Part shown: piece by piece, positions 25,591 through 33,214 of the stretch
Numbering within the stretch: the first letter of the stretch is position 1
Layout: each line of letters starts with the position of its first letter
Assembly (NCBI RefSeq): GCF_003349955.1
Contig: NZ_QLKQ01000047.1
Location: 1 to 60,568 of the forward strand
Direction: 5' to 3'
Source of the DNA: Azospirillum brasilense
Lineage (GTDB): Bacteria; Pseudomonadota; Alphaproteobacteria; Azospirillales; Azospirillaceae
DNA length: 60,568 nucleotides
Made by a program: the position numbers and the translations under genes
The notes under the pieces: model-generated
Told to the model about the DNA's origin: nothing
What the model saw: the letters and a program-made list of their open reading frames with translations, nothing else
Databases searched by the model: none

Positions 25591-27330
25591 TCAGGTCACC
25601 TTCACACCGTCCTGCCGCATGATGATCCACTGCTGGGCGATGGACAGGGTGTTGTTCCAGGCCCAGTAGATCACCAGACCAGCCGGGAAGCTGGCGAGCA
25701 TGAAGGTGAAGATGATCGGCAGGAACTGGAACACCTTCTGCTGCACCGGATCGGGCGGTGCCGGGTTCAGCTTCTGCTGGAAGTACATGGTGATGCCCAT
25801 GATGATCGGCCACAGGCCCAGCATCAGGAGGTGCGGCGGCTGCCACGGGATCAGACCGAACAGGTTGAAGATGGTGGTCGGATCGGGCGCGGACAGGTCG
25901 TGGATCCAGCCGAAGAACGGCGCGTGCCGCATTTCGATGGTCACGAACAGCACCTTGTACAGCGCGAAGAACACCGGGATCTGGATCAGGATCGGCAGGC
26001 AGCCCGACACCGGCGAGACCTTCTCGCGCTTGTAGAGCCCCATCATCTCCTGGTTCAGGCGGACCTTGTCGTCGCCGAAGCGTTCGCGCAGCTCCATCAT
26101 CTTGGGCTGCAGCTTCTTCATCTTGGCCATCGCGTGATAGGACTTGTTGGCCAGCGGGAAGAAGGCCGCCTTGACGATCACGGTGAAGACCAGGATGGCG
26201 ATGCCGAAGTTGCCGAACAGGCGGCCCAGCAGGTCCAGCCCGTAGAAGAACGGCTTGGTCAGGAAGTAGAACCAGCCGAAGTCGATCGCCAGGTCGAAGT
26301 TTGCGATGCCCAGCTTGTCCGAATAGTCGTCGAGCAGGCGGACCTGCTTGGCGCCGGCGAACAGACGGTCGGTCAGCTCGATGGTGGCGCCGGGGGCGAC
26401 CTCCACGGCCTTGCCGAGCGTGTCGACCTGGTAGCGGTCGGCGGCACCGGGGGCGGAGTGGACGAAGCGGGCGGTGATCGGGGCCTTCTGGTCGGGGACC
26501 AGCGAGACCAGCCAGTACTTGTCGGTGATGCCGATCCAGCCGCCGGTCGACTGGGCGGAGATGGTGCCGGCCTTGCGCAGGTCGTCGTACTTGTGCTCGT
26601 TCAGCTTGCCGTCGAAGACGCCGAGCGGGCCCTCATGCAGGATGTAGTAGCCGTCGGTGTGCGGCGTGCCGGCGCGGCTGACCAGGCTGTAGGGCAGCAG
26701 GCTGACCGGAGCGGACCCCGTGTTGCGCACCTTCTGGGTGATCGTGAACATGAAGTTCGGATCGACCGCGATGGTCCGCTCGAACACCAGCCCGTTGCCG
26801 TTGTCCCAGGTCAGGACCAGCGGCTGGTCCGGCGTCAGCGCGGTGCCGGCGGCGGTCCAGCGGGTGTCGGCGCCGGGAACCGGCTGCGACTTGTCCTCCG
26901 GAACCCAGCCGAACTCGGCGTAATAGGCCTCGGGCGTGCCGGCGGGGGCCAGCAGGACGATTTCCGGGCTCTTGGGATCGGGGGTGACGCGGTAGTCGGC
27001 CAGCGTCAGGTCGTCGATGCGGCCCCCAACCAGATTGACCGATCCGTGCAGCGACGGCGTGTTGATCTTGACGCGCGTTCCGGCGGCCATCTGCTCGGCG
27101 AGCAGGCCGGCGCGGTCGCGGACCGTGGCCGGAGCCGCCGTGCCGGGAACCGAACCGGGAGCGGCGCCCGGAGCGGGCGCGGCGCCGGGGGCGACCGACT
27201 GCTCCGTCTGGGCGGCCTGCTGCGCAGCCTGCTGCTGCTTCACCCGGGGTCCATCGTAGAAATACTGGAATCCCAGGAGGATGGCGATCGACAGAGCGAT
27301 CGCGAGGATGAGGTTGCGTTGATCGGTCAT
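25591..27330 (-). CDS. yidC: Membrane protein insertase YidC
   Basis: Inserts membrane proteins alone or with SecYEG. It has 579 residues. An N-terminal membrane anchor (LILAIALSIAILLGFQYFYDG) is followed by a Gln/Ala/Pro-rich stretch, a periplasmic beta domain (about residues 85-350) and the C-terminal five-helix core, beginning near LTKPFFYGLDLLGRLFGNFG, with the cytoplasmic hairpin LANKSYHAMAKMKKLQPKMMELRERFGDD. The conserved arginine of the hydrophilic groove may lie in the NFGIAILVFTVIVKA region, where a lysine is seen instead; I cannot align this with certainty. It follows yidD by 27 bases. Confidence 0.96.
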   Translation of the reverse strand: MTDQRNLILAIALSIAILLGFQYFYDGPRVKQQQAAQQAAQTEQSVAPGAAPAPGAAPGSVPGTAAPATVRDRAGLLAEQMAAGTRVKINTPSLHGSVNLVGGRIDDLTLADYRVTPDPKSPEIVLLAPAGTPEAYYAEFGWVPEDKSQPVPGADTRWTAAGTALTPDQPLVLTWDNGNGLVFERTIAVDPNFMFTITQKVRNTGSAPVSLLPYSLVSRAGTPHTDGYYILHEGPLGVFDGKLNEHKYDDLRKAGTISAQSTGGWIGITDKYWLVSLVPDQKAPITARFVHSAPGAADRYQVDTLGKAVEVAPGATIELTDRLFAGAKQVRLLDDYSDKLGIANFDLAIDFGWFYFLTKPFFYGLDLLGRLFGNFGIAILVFTVIVKAAFFPLANKSYHAMAKMKKLQPKMMELRERFGDDKVRLNQEMMGLYKREKVSPVSGCLPILIQIPVFFALYKVLFVTIEMRHAPFFGWIHDLSAPDPTTIFNLFGLIPWQPPHLLMLGLWPIIMGITMYFQQKLNPAPPDPVQQKVFQFLPIIFTFMLASFPAGLVIYWAWNNTLSIAQQWIIMRQDGVKVT

Positions 27331-27357
27331 GGCATCCCGGTTGCCGTGGGCCTTCTG

Positions 27358-27678
27358 TTAAGAAGGGGGCCGAACGCCGGTTTTCAGGCCGGCATGCGAA
27401 TTGCTGCATCGATGCGCCGATTCGTCCGGCCCGTGCGAACAGCGGGTGGACCGCCCCGGTTCGGGCACGGGATCATATCCCCACCCGCCCCAGGGATGGC
27501 AGCGCAGAAGCCTCCGGACGGTCAGCCAACTGCCCCGGATCGCTCCGTGCTTAGATAGCGCATCCAGCGCATAGTTTGAACAGGTCGGCTGAAATCGGCA
27601 GTGCCACCCGATGAAGGGCGACAGGGTCCACTGATAACCGACCACGAGCGCGCGCAGAAAATAGGCGAGCGGGCTCAC
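27358..27678 (-). CDS. yidD: Membrane protein insertion efficiency factor YidD
   Basis: Small membrane-peripheral protein that assists YidC-dependent insertion, 106 residues. The full family signature is seen: YQWTLSPFIGWHCRFQPTCSNYALDAL and RLLRCHPWGGWGYDPVP, with its conserved cysteines. Its start codon overlaps the rnpA stop by four bases, so the two are translationally coupled. The C-terminal 30 residues beyond the motif are variable. Confidence 0.95.
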   Translation of the reverse strand: MSPLAYFLRALVVGYQWTLSPFIGWHCRFQPTCSNYALDALSKHGAIRGSWLTVRRLLRCHPWGGWGYDPVPEPGRSTRCSHGPDESAHRCSNSHAGLKTGVRPPS

Positions 27679-28172
27679 GCGCCGACCTCCCCGCCGCCGG
27701 AACCGTTGCCGGTCCCGCCGTTGGAAGTGACGGCGTTTGGCCCGCCAGTCGCCCCGTTCCCGGACGCGTCGCTCTTCGAGACTTCGCTCTTAGAGATATC
27801 GCGCCACAGGCCGAGGCGTTTCAGCGCCGCGATCAGATCGCCCACAAGCTCCGTCCACGGCCTTTCGGCCGTCGCGGCGCGGGCCACCAGCACGAAATCG
27901 TGACCGGGGGCCGCGTGGGCGGTCAGAATTTGGCGGGCCGCTTCGCGAAGGCGGCGGCGTGCGCGATTGCGCACGACCGCGTTCCCCACTTTGCGGCTCG
28001 CCGTCAGGCCAAGACGAATCGGCGGCTCGCCAGGGGCGGGCCGCTGCCGTTCGTCGTGTCGGCGCACCTGCAGGATAAGGCCGGGAGCCACATGCTTGCG
28101 CCGTGTACCGGCCACGGCCAGAAATTCCGGCCGCCGCTTCAGGCGCCCGACCCTGGGGTCCGGCGCCGCCAT
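27675..28172 (-). CDS. rnpA: Ribonuclease P protein component
   Basis: Protein subunit of RNase P, which matures tRNA 5' ends. The core is complete: LKRRPEFLAVAGTRRKH at the N-terminus and the RNR motif in VVRNRARRRLREAAR near residue 70. At 165 residues it is longer than the usual 110-140; the last 35 or so residues form a Gly/Asn/Ser/Thr-rich tail with no bulky residues, probably disordered. It follows rpmH by five bases and overlaps yidD. Confidence 0.95.
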   Translation of the reverse strand: MAAPDPRVGRLKRRPEFLAVAGTRRKHVAPGLILQVRRHDERQRPAPGEPPIRLGLTASRKVGNAVVRNRARRRLREAARQILTAHAAPGHDFVLVARAATAERPWTELVGDLIAALKRLGLWRDISKSEVSKSDASGNGATGGPNAVTSNGGTGNGSGGGEVGA

Positions 28173-28177
28173 GCGTA

Positions 28178-28312
28178 TCAGGCGCTCAGGACACTGCGGC
28201 CCTTGGCGCGACGGCGGGCAATCACCTTGCGGCCACCGACGGTCGCCATGCGGGCGCGGAAGCCATGCCGGCGCTTGCGCACGATTTTGCTGGGCTGGAA
28301 CGTGCGTTTCAC
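28178..28312 (-). CDS. rpmH: 50S ribosomal protein L34
   Basis: A 44-residue basic protein with the invariant L34 sequence (KRTFQPS...RKRRHGFRARM...GRKVIARRRAKGR). The start is a GTG at 28312 with GAGGAG about ten bases upstream. It heads the rpmH-rnpA-yidD-yidC transcript, driven by the promoter at 28355-28383. Confidence 0.98.
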   Translation of the reverse strand: MKRTFQPSKIVRKRRHGFRARMATVGGRKVIARRRAKGRSVLSA

Positions 28313-28354
28313 GGCACCATACTCCTCGATCTCAGGGCAAAAAATGAGCCCCGC

Positions 28355-28383
28355 TGTATAGAGGTACCGACCCCCGGAGTCAA
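28355..28383 (-). promoter_or_regulatory. Sigma-70-type promoter of rpmH
   Basis: On the minus strand TTGACT (28383-28378) and TATACA (28360-28355) are separated by exactly 17 bases. Transcription would start near 28348, giving a short leader before the rpmH GTG. This is the best promoter match in the window. Confidence 0.75.
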
Positions 28384-28542
28384 TCACGCGCTGCCACCCA
28401 AGCGTGGGAAATATTCTCCGTTCGGATGGGCAAAGACAAGAAGGGTGGCGCAAAGGAGGGTGAAAAGGGGTAGGGCCCTGCCTCCCCCGCCGTGTGGCGT
28501 GTTTACCCCCTGACATTCGCGAAAGGTCCGGGGGAAGTCGGC

Positions 28543-30045
28543 ATGCTGCACCGGCGGCAATTCATCGTGTCCAGAAACACCCACGCGCTCCGTCCGGATT
28601 GGGTGAGCCGTGACATCGGCGGGCTCGTCCTGTCCCATTGTCCCGACCTGCCGGTCCGGCGCGTGCTGGGCGGGGACAAGACGGTCTGGCATCTGCTGGG
28701 GCTTCCCGTGCAGACCGACCCGGCGCGCCCCGACCCGGCGGAGGCGCTGGCCGCGTCCCGCGCCGGGGACATCGCGGAGCTGTGCCGCTCCTGGACGGGA
28801 CGCTGGCTGCTGCTCAACAACCGCGCGGTCCATCTCGACACCGGCGGGACGCTCGGCTGCTTCTACGGCATGGTGGGCGGCGCCCTGACCCTCACCTCCA
28901 GCGCCGGCGTGATGGCCGAACTGCTGGGCGGGGAGGCGAGCTTCCGCCGCCCGCTGGCGCACGAGGCCGGGCTGGACTGGTACCCGCTGCCCGGCTCCGG
29001 GCTGGCGGGGGTGCGCCGGCTGCTGCCGACCCAGGTGCTCGACCCCGCCCGGCCGATGGACGATCCGGGCTTCCTGACCTTCCGCCGGCCCTTCCCGGCG
29101 GTTCCGCCGGGCTTCTCCGATTCGCTGGCCTATGAGCGGATGGAAGCGATCCTGGTCACCGCCATCCGCAACCTGCACCGGACCCTGGCGGGGCCGGAGG
29201 GCGGCGACCGCCCGCTGCTGCTCCAGCTCACCGCCGGTTACGACACGCGGCTGCTGCTGGCCGCCGCGCAGAAGGCCGGGGTGCCCTTCGCCACCTTCAC
29301 CTTCGACCACCGCGACCTGACGCCGGGTGACCGCAAGCTGCCGCCGAAGCTGGCCCGGCTGGCCGGGGTGGAGCATCACCTGATCCCTTGTCCACCGCTG
29401 GACGCCGAGCGGGCGCGCGACTACGCCGCCCACACCGGTGGGCACACCGCCGCGATGGACGGCGAGTTCTACGCCAACGGCGCCTGGGACGGCGTGCCGG
29501 AGGGGGCGGTGGTCCTGCACGGCGGCGTCTTCGAGGTGGCGCGCTGCTTCTACTGGGGCCAGATTCCGCCGGGCCTCGCCGCCGACGGCGAGGACATCGC
29601 CGCCCGGATCTTCGACGCCTTCCGCGGCAAGCTCTACAACCCGCCGTCCCATTGCGAGGCGCTGCGCGACTGGCTGGCCTGGGTGGTCAAGACGCCGGAC
29701 GTGCTGCCGGGCGGCACGATGGACCTGCGCGACCGCTTCTATCTGGAGCAGCGGGTGGCCGGCTGGCTGTCGGCCATCGACCAGGGGGTGGACCTGACCG
29801 GGCGGCAGCTCTTCCAGGTTGGCAACTGCGCGGACTTCCTGGCGATCGCGCTCGCCATGCCGGTGGACGTCCGCCGCTCCAGCCAGCATCAGGCGGAGCT
29901 GATCCGCCGCATGGCCCCCGACCTGCTGAGCGAGCCGATCAACCCGCCGCAGCCCGCCGTGCTGCGCCAGCTGCGCAAGCTGCCGCGCCGCCTGAACAAG
30001 CTGCGCACGGCGATCGGGCACCATCTGGCGCGGACGTCGGCTTAG
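28543..30045 (+). CDS. Asparagine-synthase-like protein of the polysaccharide locus
   Basis: A 500-residue protein with an ATP-pyrophosphatase (PP-loop) motif T230-AGYD-T235, the degenerate form of SGGxDS found in asparagine-synthase-like proteins, preceded by a beta-rich N-terminal domain (SWTGRWLLLNNRAVHLDTGGTLGCFYG) like a class II glutaminase fold. The N-terminal catalytic cysteine of real glutamine-dependent enzymes is missing (the protein begins MLHRRQF), so ammonia or another amine donor, or a different reaction, is likely. Such proteins are frequent in capsule and EPS clusters and may amidate a sugar or modify a glycan. Start at 28543 has GGGGGAAG upstream. It is divergent from rpmH. 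Confidence 0.75.
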   Translation: MLHRRQFIVSRNTHALRPDWVSRDIGGLVLSHCPDLPVRRVLGGDKTVWHLLGLPVQTDPARPDPAEALAASRAGDIAELCRSWTGRWLLLNNRAVHLDTGGTLGCFYGMVGGALTLTSSAGVMAELLGGEASFRRPLAHEAGLDWYPLPGSGLAGVRRLLPTQVLDPARPMDDPGFLTFRRPFPAVPPGFSDSLAYERMEAILVTAIRNLHRTLAGPEGGDRPLLLQLTAGYDTRLLLAAAQKAGVPFATFTFDHRDLTPGDRKLPPKLARLAGVEHHLIPCPPLDAERARDYAAHTGGHTAAMDGEFYANGAWDGVPEGAVVLHGGVFEVARCFYWGQIPPGLAADGEDIAARIFDAFRGKLYNPPSHCEALRDWLAWVVKTPDVLPGGTMDLRDRFYLEQRVAGWLSAIDQGVDLTGRQLFQVGNCADFLAIALAMPVDVRRSSQHQAELIRRMAPDLLSEPINPPQPAVLRQLRKLPRRLNKLRTAIGHHLARTSA

Positions 30046-30054
30046 GGGGTGTTT

Positions 30055-30984
30055 TCAGGGGGAGGTGCGGTGGATGCCGGCTTGCCCCCTCCCTGACCCT
30101 CCCCCGCTTTGCAGGGGAGGGGAATTGGGTGCGGCCGTCCTGGACAGGTGCAGCCAGCGGCGGTAGGCGTCCTCGCTGACGGGGGCGCGATGCTTCAGGC
30201 CGATGCGGACGATCTCCGGCAGGGCCAGCAGAACCTTCAGGTCGGTCAGCCGCGGGCCGTGGCGCAGGTTCTTCCAGCTGTTGCCGATCCAGCTCCGCGC
30301 GAAGCGCCAGGGCAGCAGGCCGGCGGGGCAGCGGGCGATCTCGCGGATCAGGTCGTTGCGGTGGTTGTAGAAACGCTCCAGCCCCGGCTTGCGGCCCTTC
30401 TCGCTCTTGTCGTGATAGACCATGACGCCGGGCAGGGCGACCACCCGGTGGCCGGCGCCGATCAGCCGCAGGCAGCGGTCCTTCTCCTCCCCCTGGCGGT
30501 ACAGCTCCGGCATGTAGAGGCCGGTGGCGGCGACCGCGCGGCGGCGCAGCAGATGGCCGCAGCCGACGTACCAGGGCGCGTCGAAGGGATCGGATTGGGG
30601 TGGGAAATAGACCAGCCCGTCGCGCGTCTCGATGTTGCAGGCCACCGCCGCCACGTCGGCGTGCGTCTCCATGTAGGCCACCGCGCGGGCGAGGCCGTCC
30701 GGCTCGGCGAACCAGGAATCGTCGTCCACCGACAGCACGTAGTCGCCCGCCGTGTTCACGAAGCCGAAGTTGCGGGCGTAGATCAGCCCGGCGTTGTGCG
30801 GCAGCCGGACGTAGCGGACGCTGGGGAACTCCCCCCGCACCATGGCGTCGGTGCCGTCCGTGGACCCGTCGTCCACCACCAGGATCTCCGCGACCGGATG
30901 CGTCTGGGCGAGCAGGCGGGACAGCGCGGTGCGCAGCTCCGGCGCGCGGTTGAAGGTGGCGATGACGGCGCTGACGGTGGGCAT
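30055..30984 (-). CDS. Glycosyltransferase family 2
   Basis: A 309-residue GT-A fold glycosyltransferase, likely adding a sugar to a lipid-linked glycan at the inner membrane. The N-terminal strand SAVIATFNRAPELRTALSRLL, the nucleotide-binding VDDGSTDGTD and the metal-binding motif SVDDDSW are clear; the acceptor region VGCGHLLRRRAVAATGLY follows. The last 20 or so residues are encoded by a copy of the genome's GC-rich hairpin repeat, so the natural C-terminus was extended or replaced by it. Its start overlaps the upstream gene's stop (TGATG), so the two are coupled. Confidence 0.88.
   Translation of the reverse strand: MPTVSAVIATFNRAPELRTALSRLLAQTHPVAEILVVDDGSTDGTDAMVRGEFPSVRYVRLPHNAGLIYARNFGFVNTAGDYVLSVDDDSWFAEPDGLARAVAYMETHADVAAVACNIETRDGLVYFPPQSDPFDAPWYVGCGHLLRRRAVAATGLYMPELYRQGEEKDRCLRLIGAGHRVVALPGVMVYHDKSEKGRKPGLERFYNHRNDLIREIARCPAGLLPWRFARSWIGNSWKNLRHGPRLTDLKVLLALPEIVRIGLKHRAPVSEDAYRRWLHLSRTAAPNSPPLQSGGGSGRGQAGIHRTSP
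30097..30121. repeat. GC-rich hairpin repeat, copy 2 (inside a coding region)
   Basis: CCCTCCCCCGC pairs with GCAGGGGAGGG. Unlike the other copies this has only one hairpin and lies within the 3' end of the glycosyltransferase gene, encoding PPLQSGGGSG on the minus strand. Confidence 0.9.
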
Positions 30985-32003
30985 CAGGCGACCTCGCTGG
31001 AGGACGACGGCGCGGCGCGCGGCCGCTCGGGCAGGGGCAGCCGGACCGGCGGGCGCTTCAGCTCCTCCGGATACTCGTCGCGCAGGCCGGACAGGTAGCT
31101 GTCGAGGAAGACCCGCAGGCCGCGGACGTCCCGGTTCACCAGATAATGGGCGGTGTATTTGGCGATCATGCGCGGGATCACCCCGGCCTTCTCGTAGGTG
31201 GCGTGGATGTAGCCCATGTTGCGGAAGAAATGCGGCGCCCGGTCGGTCCGCATCGTCTCCACCGTGCCCAGACGGCCGCCCAGCACCTTGTGCTCCGTCC
31301 GCGACATGCCGGGATGGATGTGGAGCGCCTTCACCGCCGTGCCGACCTTCAGCCCGGCGCGGCGGGCGCGCAGGGTGAATTCGTACTCGTCGCCCCAGAT
31401 GAACATCTCGCGCTTCACGTTGCCGATCCGCTCGAACACCGCCCGTCCGATCAGCGTGCCGTTGAACAGGGCGATGGTGCCCGGCACCAGCCCGTCCACC
31501 GCCCGCGCCATCAGGCTGTCCGGGTCGCGGGTGCCCTGCATGGGGAAGGCCAGGGTGGAGCGGTCCTCCGCCGCCAGCACCAGCGGGCCGACCATGGACA
31601 GGCCGTGGTGCCGCGCCTGGGCCAGCAGCTCGGCCAGCGCGCCGGGCTGCGGGATGCCGTCGTCGTCGGTGCTCCAGATCCAGCGGGCGCCGAGGCCGAG
31701 GGCCGTCTCGAAGGCGGTGTGGTAGGCGCCGGCGGACCCGCAGTTGGCCTGCCGCACCACGACGAGCGCGTCACCCCACTCCTCCGCCTGCGCGGCCAGC
31801 CACTCCGGCGTGCCATCGCCGGAGCCGCTGTCGACCACCACCAGCCGCTCCGGCCGCGGCTGCTGGCCGAGGATCGCCGCGACGCAGGTGGCCAGAAGCG
31901 GCAGGCGGTTGTGGGTGACGACGATCGCCACGACGCCGTGGGCGATGCGCGCCGGGGCGGTGTCCGCCTGGACGCTGTTTGCCGAAAATTGGTCCTGAGC
32001 CAT
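30984..32003 (-). CDS. Glycosyltransferase family 2, galactofuranosyltransferase-like
   Basis: A 339-residue GT-A glycosyltransferase. The opening VVAIVVTHNRLPLLATCVAAILGQ, VVDSGSGDGT, the donor-binding motif WSTDDDGIPQPGAL and the acceptor-side motif FIWGDEYEFTLRARRAG resemble the GlfT2/WfgS-like branch with a W-x-D-D-D motif. The C-terminal tail is Pro/Arg-rich. I chose the ATG at 32003 because AGGAGG lies 12 bases upstream; an ATG at 32033 would add ten residues. The stop overlaps the next start (TGATG). It lies downstream of the AlgJ-like gene in a polycistronic set. Confidence 0.85.
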   Translation of the reverse strand: MAQDQFSANSVQADTAPARIAHGVVAIVVTHNRLPLLATCVAAILGQQPRPERLVVVDSGSGDGTPEWLAAQAEEWGDALVVVRQANCGSAGAYHTAFETALGLGARWIWSTDDDGIPQPGALAELLAQARHHGLSMVGPLVLAAEDRSTLAFPMQGTRDPDSLMARAVDGLVPGTIALFNGTLIGRAVFERIGNVKREMFIWGDEYEFTLRARRAGLKVGTAVKALHIHPGMSRTEHKVLGGRLGTVETMRTDRAPHFFRNMGYIHATYEKAGVIPRMIAKYTAHYLVNRDVRGLRVFLDSYLSGLRDEYPEELKRPPVRLPLPERPRAAPSSSSEVA

Positions 32004-32032
32004 GGCTGGGCGGTTCCTCCTGGTCCTGTCCA

Positions 32033-33214
32033 TCAGTCGGTTTGGGTGCGCGTGGGGGTGCAGTCGCCCTGACCCGGCCGGCAGGGCAGGATGGCGACGT
32101 CGGGCGAGGGATCGGTGGCGCCGGACAGCACGCCCAGCCGCCCCAGCGTGCGGGCGACCGTCCGCGCCGCGTAGAGCTGCCCTTCCAGCCCCCAGCGGCT
32201 GCCGTTGGGCGCGTAGAGGTCGCGCACCCCGCCGGCGGCCAGCGCCGTCAGGCCGGCGGCCAGCGGCACGGCCTGAAGCGTCGGGTCGGCGCCCAGCACC
32301 TCGTCCACCGCGGAGCGGTGGGGCGGCGGTTCGAGCAGGAAATCGGCGTAGACCGTCCCCTTGTCCGGCGCGACCAGCAGCAGGAAACGCGTCACCCCGT
32401 TGGCCTCCACCGCGTCCTGGATCGCGTGCAGACGCGCGCGGCGCTCCTCCAGCAGGCGGTGGTCGGCGCGCCAGGGCTGGAAATCCCCGGCGCGGAAGAG
32501 GGCCGTGGTCGCGGCGGCGGAGCTGAACAGGCCGGCATAGGCCAGGGGCCGCTCCTGCACCGGGCCGCCGGTCACGTTCAGCGCCGCGCGCGGCAGCGCC
32601 TTGACCAGCAGGTCGAGCGCGTGGCCGATGGGCGGCGGGTTCCAGGCCTGGGCGCGGCTGCGCTCCAGGGACCGCGGCTGGCGGTTGAGCGGCTCCACGG
32701 GAAGGGCGTGCGGGGCCGCCACGCCTTGCGGTCGGGGAGCGGTGACGGTGGAGAGCTCCAGTCCGCCGATCGGGGTCTCCAGCGCGCTCTCCGATAACTG
32801 CAGGATCACCACGCGCGGCGGGCGCTCCCGGAAGTCGGGGGAAACCAGATGGGCGGCCAGCGTCGCGGCGTCCGCGGACCGCACGCCGATGGTCAGGCCG
32901 GTCAGGTTGCGCAGATGGTCGGTCCAGTAATGGCCGTAGCGGCCGTGCCGCTCCCCCGCGTCGGGGCGGGAGAAGCCGTCGCCGAACACCAGCACGTCGT
33001 AGGCGGCGCCGGGCACCGCCGCCTCGGCCAGCGGCGGCACGAAGATCGCTTCGGGTGTCCTGGGGCCGAAGCGGTTCTCCGCGTAGCCGCCCAGCTCCGT
33101 CAGGTCGCCGTCCGGTGGGTCCAGAGCGAAGGCCAGCGGCAGGACCAGAGCGGCGGCCAGCGCCAGCCCGCGCAGAAGGATCCTGTCCAGCCCGGCCGCC
33201 ACCGGTCGCCTCAC
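32033..33214 (-). CDS. AlgJ/AlgX-like SGNH-fold protein with degraded catalytic motifs
   Basis: A 393-residue protein with one N-terminal membrane segment (LALAAALVLPLAFAL) and a periplasmic domain like the SGNH-type acetyltransferase domain of AlgJ/AlgX, which O-acetylate exported polysaccharides. The fold markers are present: AAYDVLVFGDGFS at residues 71-82 and RPPRVVILQLSESALE. But the catalytic serine position of GDS is glycine (G78-D-G80), and the D-x-H-type motif near the C-terminus, normally DTHW, reads GSRW at about 338-341. If this alignment is right all three catalytic residues are lost and the protein is a binding or scaffold pseudoenzyme. GTG start at 33214 overlaps the upstream stop by four bases. 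Confidence 0.7.
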   Translation of the reverse strand: MRRPVAAGLDRILLRGLALAAALVLPLAFALDPPDGDLTELGGYAENRFGPRTPEAIFVPPLAEAAVPGAAYDVLVFGDGFSRPDAGERHGRYGHYWTDHLRNLTGLTIGVRSADAATLAAHLVSPDFRERPPRVVILQLSESALETPIGGLELSTVTAPRPQGVAAPHALPVEPLNRQPRSLERSRAQAWNPPPIGHALDLLVKALPRAALNVTGGPVQERPLAYAGLFSSAAATTALFRAGDFQPWRADHRLLEERRARLHAIQDAVEANGVTRFLLLVAPDKGTVYADFLLEPPPHRSAVDEVLGADPTLQAVPLAAGLTALAAGGVRDLYAPNGSRWGLEGQLYAARTVARTLGRLGVLSGATDPSPDVAILPCRPGQGDCTPTRTQTD

